A stretch of 64,000 bases of DNA from Trichobilharzia regenti (taxonomy: Eukaryota > Platyhelminthes > Trematoda > Strigeidida > Schistosomatidae), in the NCBI GenBank assembly GCA_944472135.2, contig OX235270.1:122217842-122281841 (forward strand). The letters run 5' to 3'. This document shows, one piece after another, positions 62,991 through 64,000 of this stretch. Below the pieces are notes generated by a model. That model searched no databases. It was not told the DNA's origin and worked only from the letters and a program-made list of their open reading frames with translations. Position numbers and translations under genes: made by a program. Each line of letters starts with the position of its first letter. Positions within the stretch are counted from its first letter, which is position 1.

Positions 62991-63725
62991 TCATTTCTTT
63001 TAGGCGTATATCTTGTATTCCATTAGTGCTTACAAACGTCGCAATGATTTCATTTTGTTGGTTTTTGCACATTTTGACTTGCAAGCCAGAAAAAGACCAT
63101 TACATCATTGATTGTAATGTTCTTTTTAACAGCATCATTCTTCAGGTGTTTTCTGGGTTTGGATATAAAAGTTAAAGTTGAATGATGACATTTGAAACGC
63201 TAGATATTTACCACTGTCATTAGAAATCAAAGCGCTATGAAGTTATTTTTATACAAGCTCAAATTTATTCTTTAAATTGCAAAATCTCATTGAGATTCAC
63301 TCGATTTAAAGTGAATTTAGTTTATATTATTCAGCAAATGCAGTGATTGAACTGATGTAGGCAACTTAGATGATATTCTGTTCCTTGGCGGCTGATAGTT
63401 TATCAAGCTGATTCACTTACAGTATTTAGAATAGCTTTACAAGTTTTGAGTTGTAGCAGTTTAACTGATCATAATGAGCTAATTTCGTTATCTGAAGATC
63501 TTGGATTCAATGTTTAGTGTGTGCGTAGCAGCGAACTTCTTAAGAGTCCCCAACTAGGACAAAGTGGCCATCACCGACGGTTCCTGCTGTAGTCATAATC
63601 AAATCATTGATTTTGTGACGAAAGTAGGTCGCAGTCTTGCTGCATAAAGCGTTTTCTTCATTGGACAAGATAAACGATGTAATGGAGACTGATGAGAGAC
63701 AAGTATTCAGAGTTTGCTCACTAAA

Positions 63726-63728
<3 letters not shown>
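62991..63728. other. Mostly unrecognised, hammerhead-SINE scrap near 63535
   Basis: 63538-63575 (TAAGAGTCCCCAACTAGGAC followed by AAAGTGGCCATC) resembles the helix II/GAAA part of the hammerhead SINEs. Nothing else is supported. Confidence 0.3.

Positions 63729-63766
<38 letters not shown>
63729..63766. repeat. (AT)n microsatellite
   Basis: About 38 bp of perfect AT repeat next to the A/T-rich tail of the following SINE. Confidence 0.9.
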
Positions 63767-63768
<2 letters not shown>

Positions 63769-63769
63769 A

Positions 63770-63955
63770 TTTATTTTATTTTTGATTACAGCTTGATTCC
63801 ACACTGTATATTTGGTACAAGTATAGAATTTTCAGCATGTGATATCTGTAGCCCAAATTTTGCAGGCCGACCATGGATATCAGGTGTGCATCGACAAGGG
63901 ATCGAACCTCGGACCATGTGCATGGTCACCGAGAGTCCTAACCACTGTGCCATAT
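63770..63955 (-). mobile_element. tRNA-headed SINE, family 3
   Basis: The minus strand has GGCACAGTGGTTAGGACTCT (A box), CCGAGGTTCGATCCC (B box), CACCTGATATCCATGGTCGG, and tail CAGTGTGGAATCAAGCTGTA leading into A/T-rich sequence and (AT)n. Confidence 0.7.
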
Positions 63956-64000
63956 ATATGATGAACATTTTGCAACGCAGTTTTAGAACATACAGTCGGT

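Overview
The window looks like a repeat-rich piece of a schistosome (parasitic flatworm) nuclear genome. It is AT-rich, has no operons, and carries one recognisable host exon bounded by good splice sites. The repeats are those expected of Schistosoma: Penelope-like elements (PLEs) with GIY-YIG endonucleases, RTE/CR1-type LINEs, a Merlin DNA transposon relic and tRNA-derived SINEs carrying hammerhead ribozymes of the Sm-alpha type. I cannot name the species. No rRNA, intact tRNA, CRISPR or prokaryotic feature is visible.

Layout. 1-926 is a PLE endonuclease split by a 595-bp insertion with a 13-bp target duplication. 1505-2187 is a broken Merlin transposase (minus). 3285-3755 is a LINE 3' end. 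4221-5333 (minus) is the only convincing host coding sequence: a 1113-bp internal exon of a KH-domain, MEX3-like RNA-binding protein. 5334-12060 holds presumed intron or intergenic DNA, a degenerate TTAGGG-like tract, a CR1-like RT fragment, a hairpin element and one Sm-alpha-type SINE. 12340-18540 holds SINEs and a decayed LINE. 18545-21905 has a nearly complete but disabled LINE between PLE fragments. 22.6-29.3 kb has LINE and SINE fragments, an inverted PLE pair with well-formed hammerheads, and an RTE endonuclease fragment with nested insertions. 30.8-39 kb is mostly SINE copies and LINE/PLE relics.

40131-42480 is an almost perfect 1145-bp-per-arm palindrome of PLE 3' halves. 43264-43851 is another palindrome of PLE tails. 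44038-44990 is an Sm-alpha-type hammerhead SINE array. 46975-47646 is a head-to-head SINE pair. 48180-48974 is another PLE, and 49020-49700 an RTE C-terminus. 51861-58869 is a roughly 7-kb AGT trinucleotide array containing a 461-bp assembly gap. 59470-60250 is an RTE fragment, and 61286-62990 is a second copy of the 18.7-21.4 kb LINE sharing its disabling lesions.

What stands out is the density of self-cleaving RNA motifs. Three kinds occur: Sm-alpha SINE hammerheads, a second tRNA-headed SINE family whose body still folds as a type I hammerhead with a changed core, and PLE tail hammerheads with a minimal helix III. One PLE subfamily carries A3/U8 instead of the canonical C3/G8, a change that would keep that core base pair. 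PLE copies repeatedly sit as head-to-head inverted pairs. Essentially all mobile-element genes here are broken.
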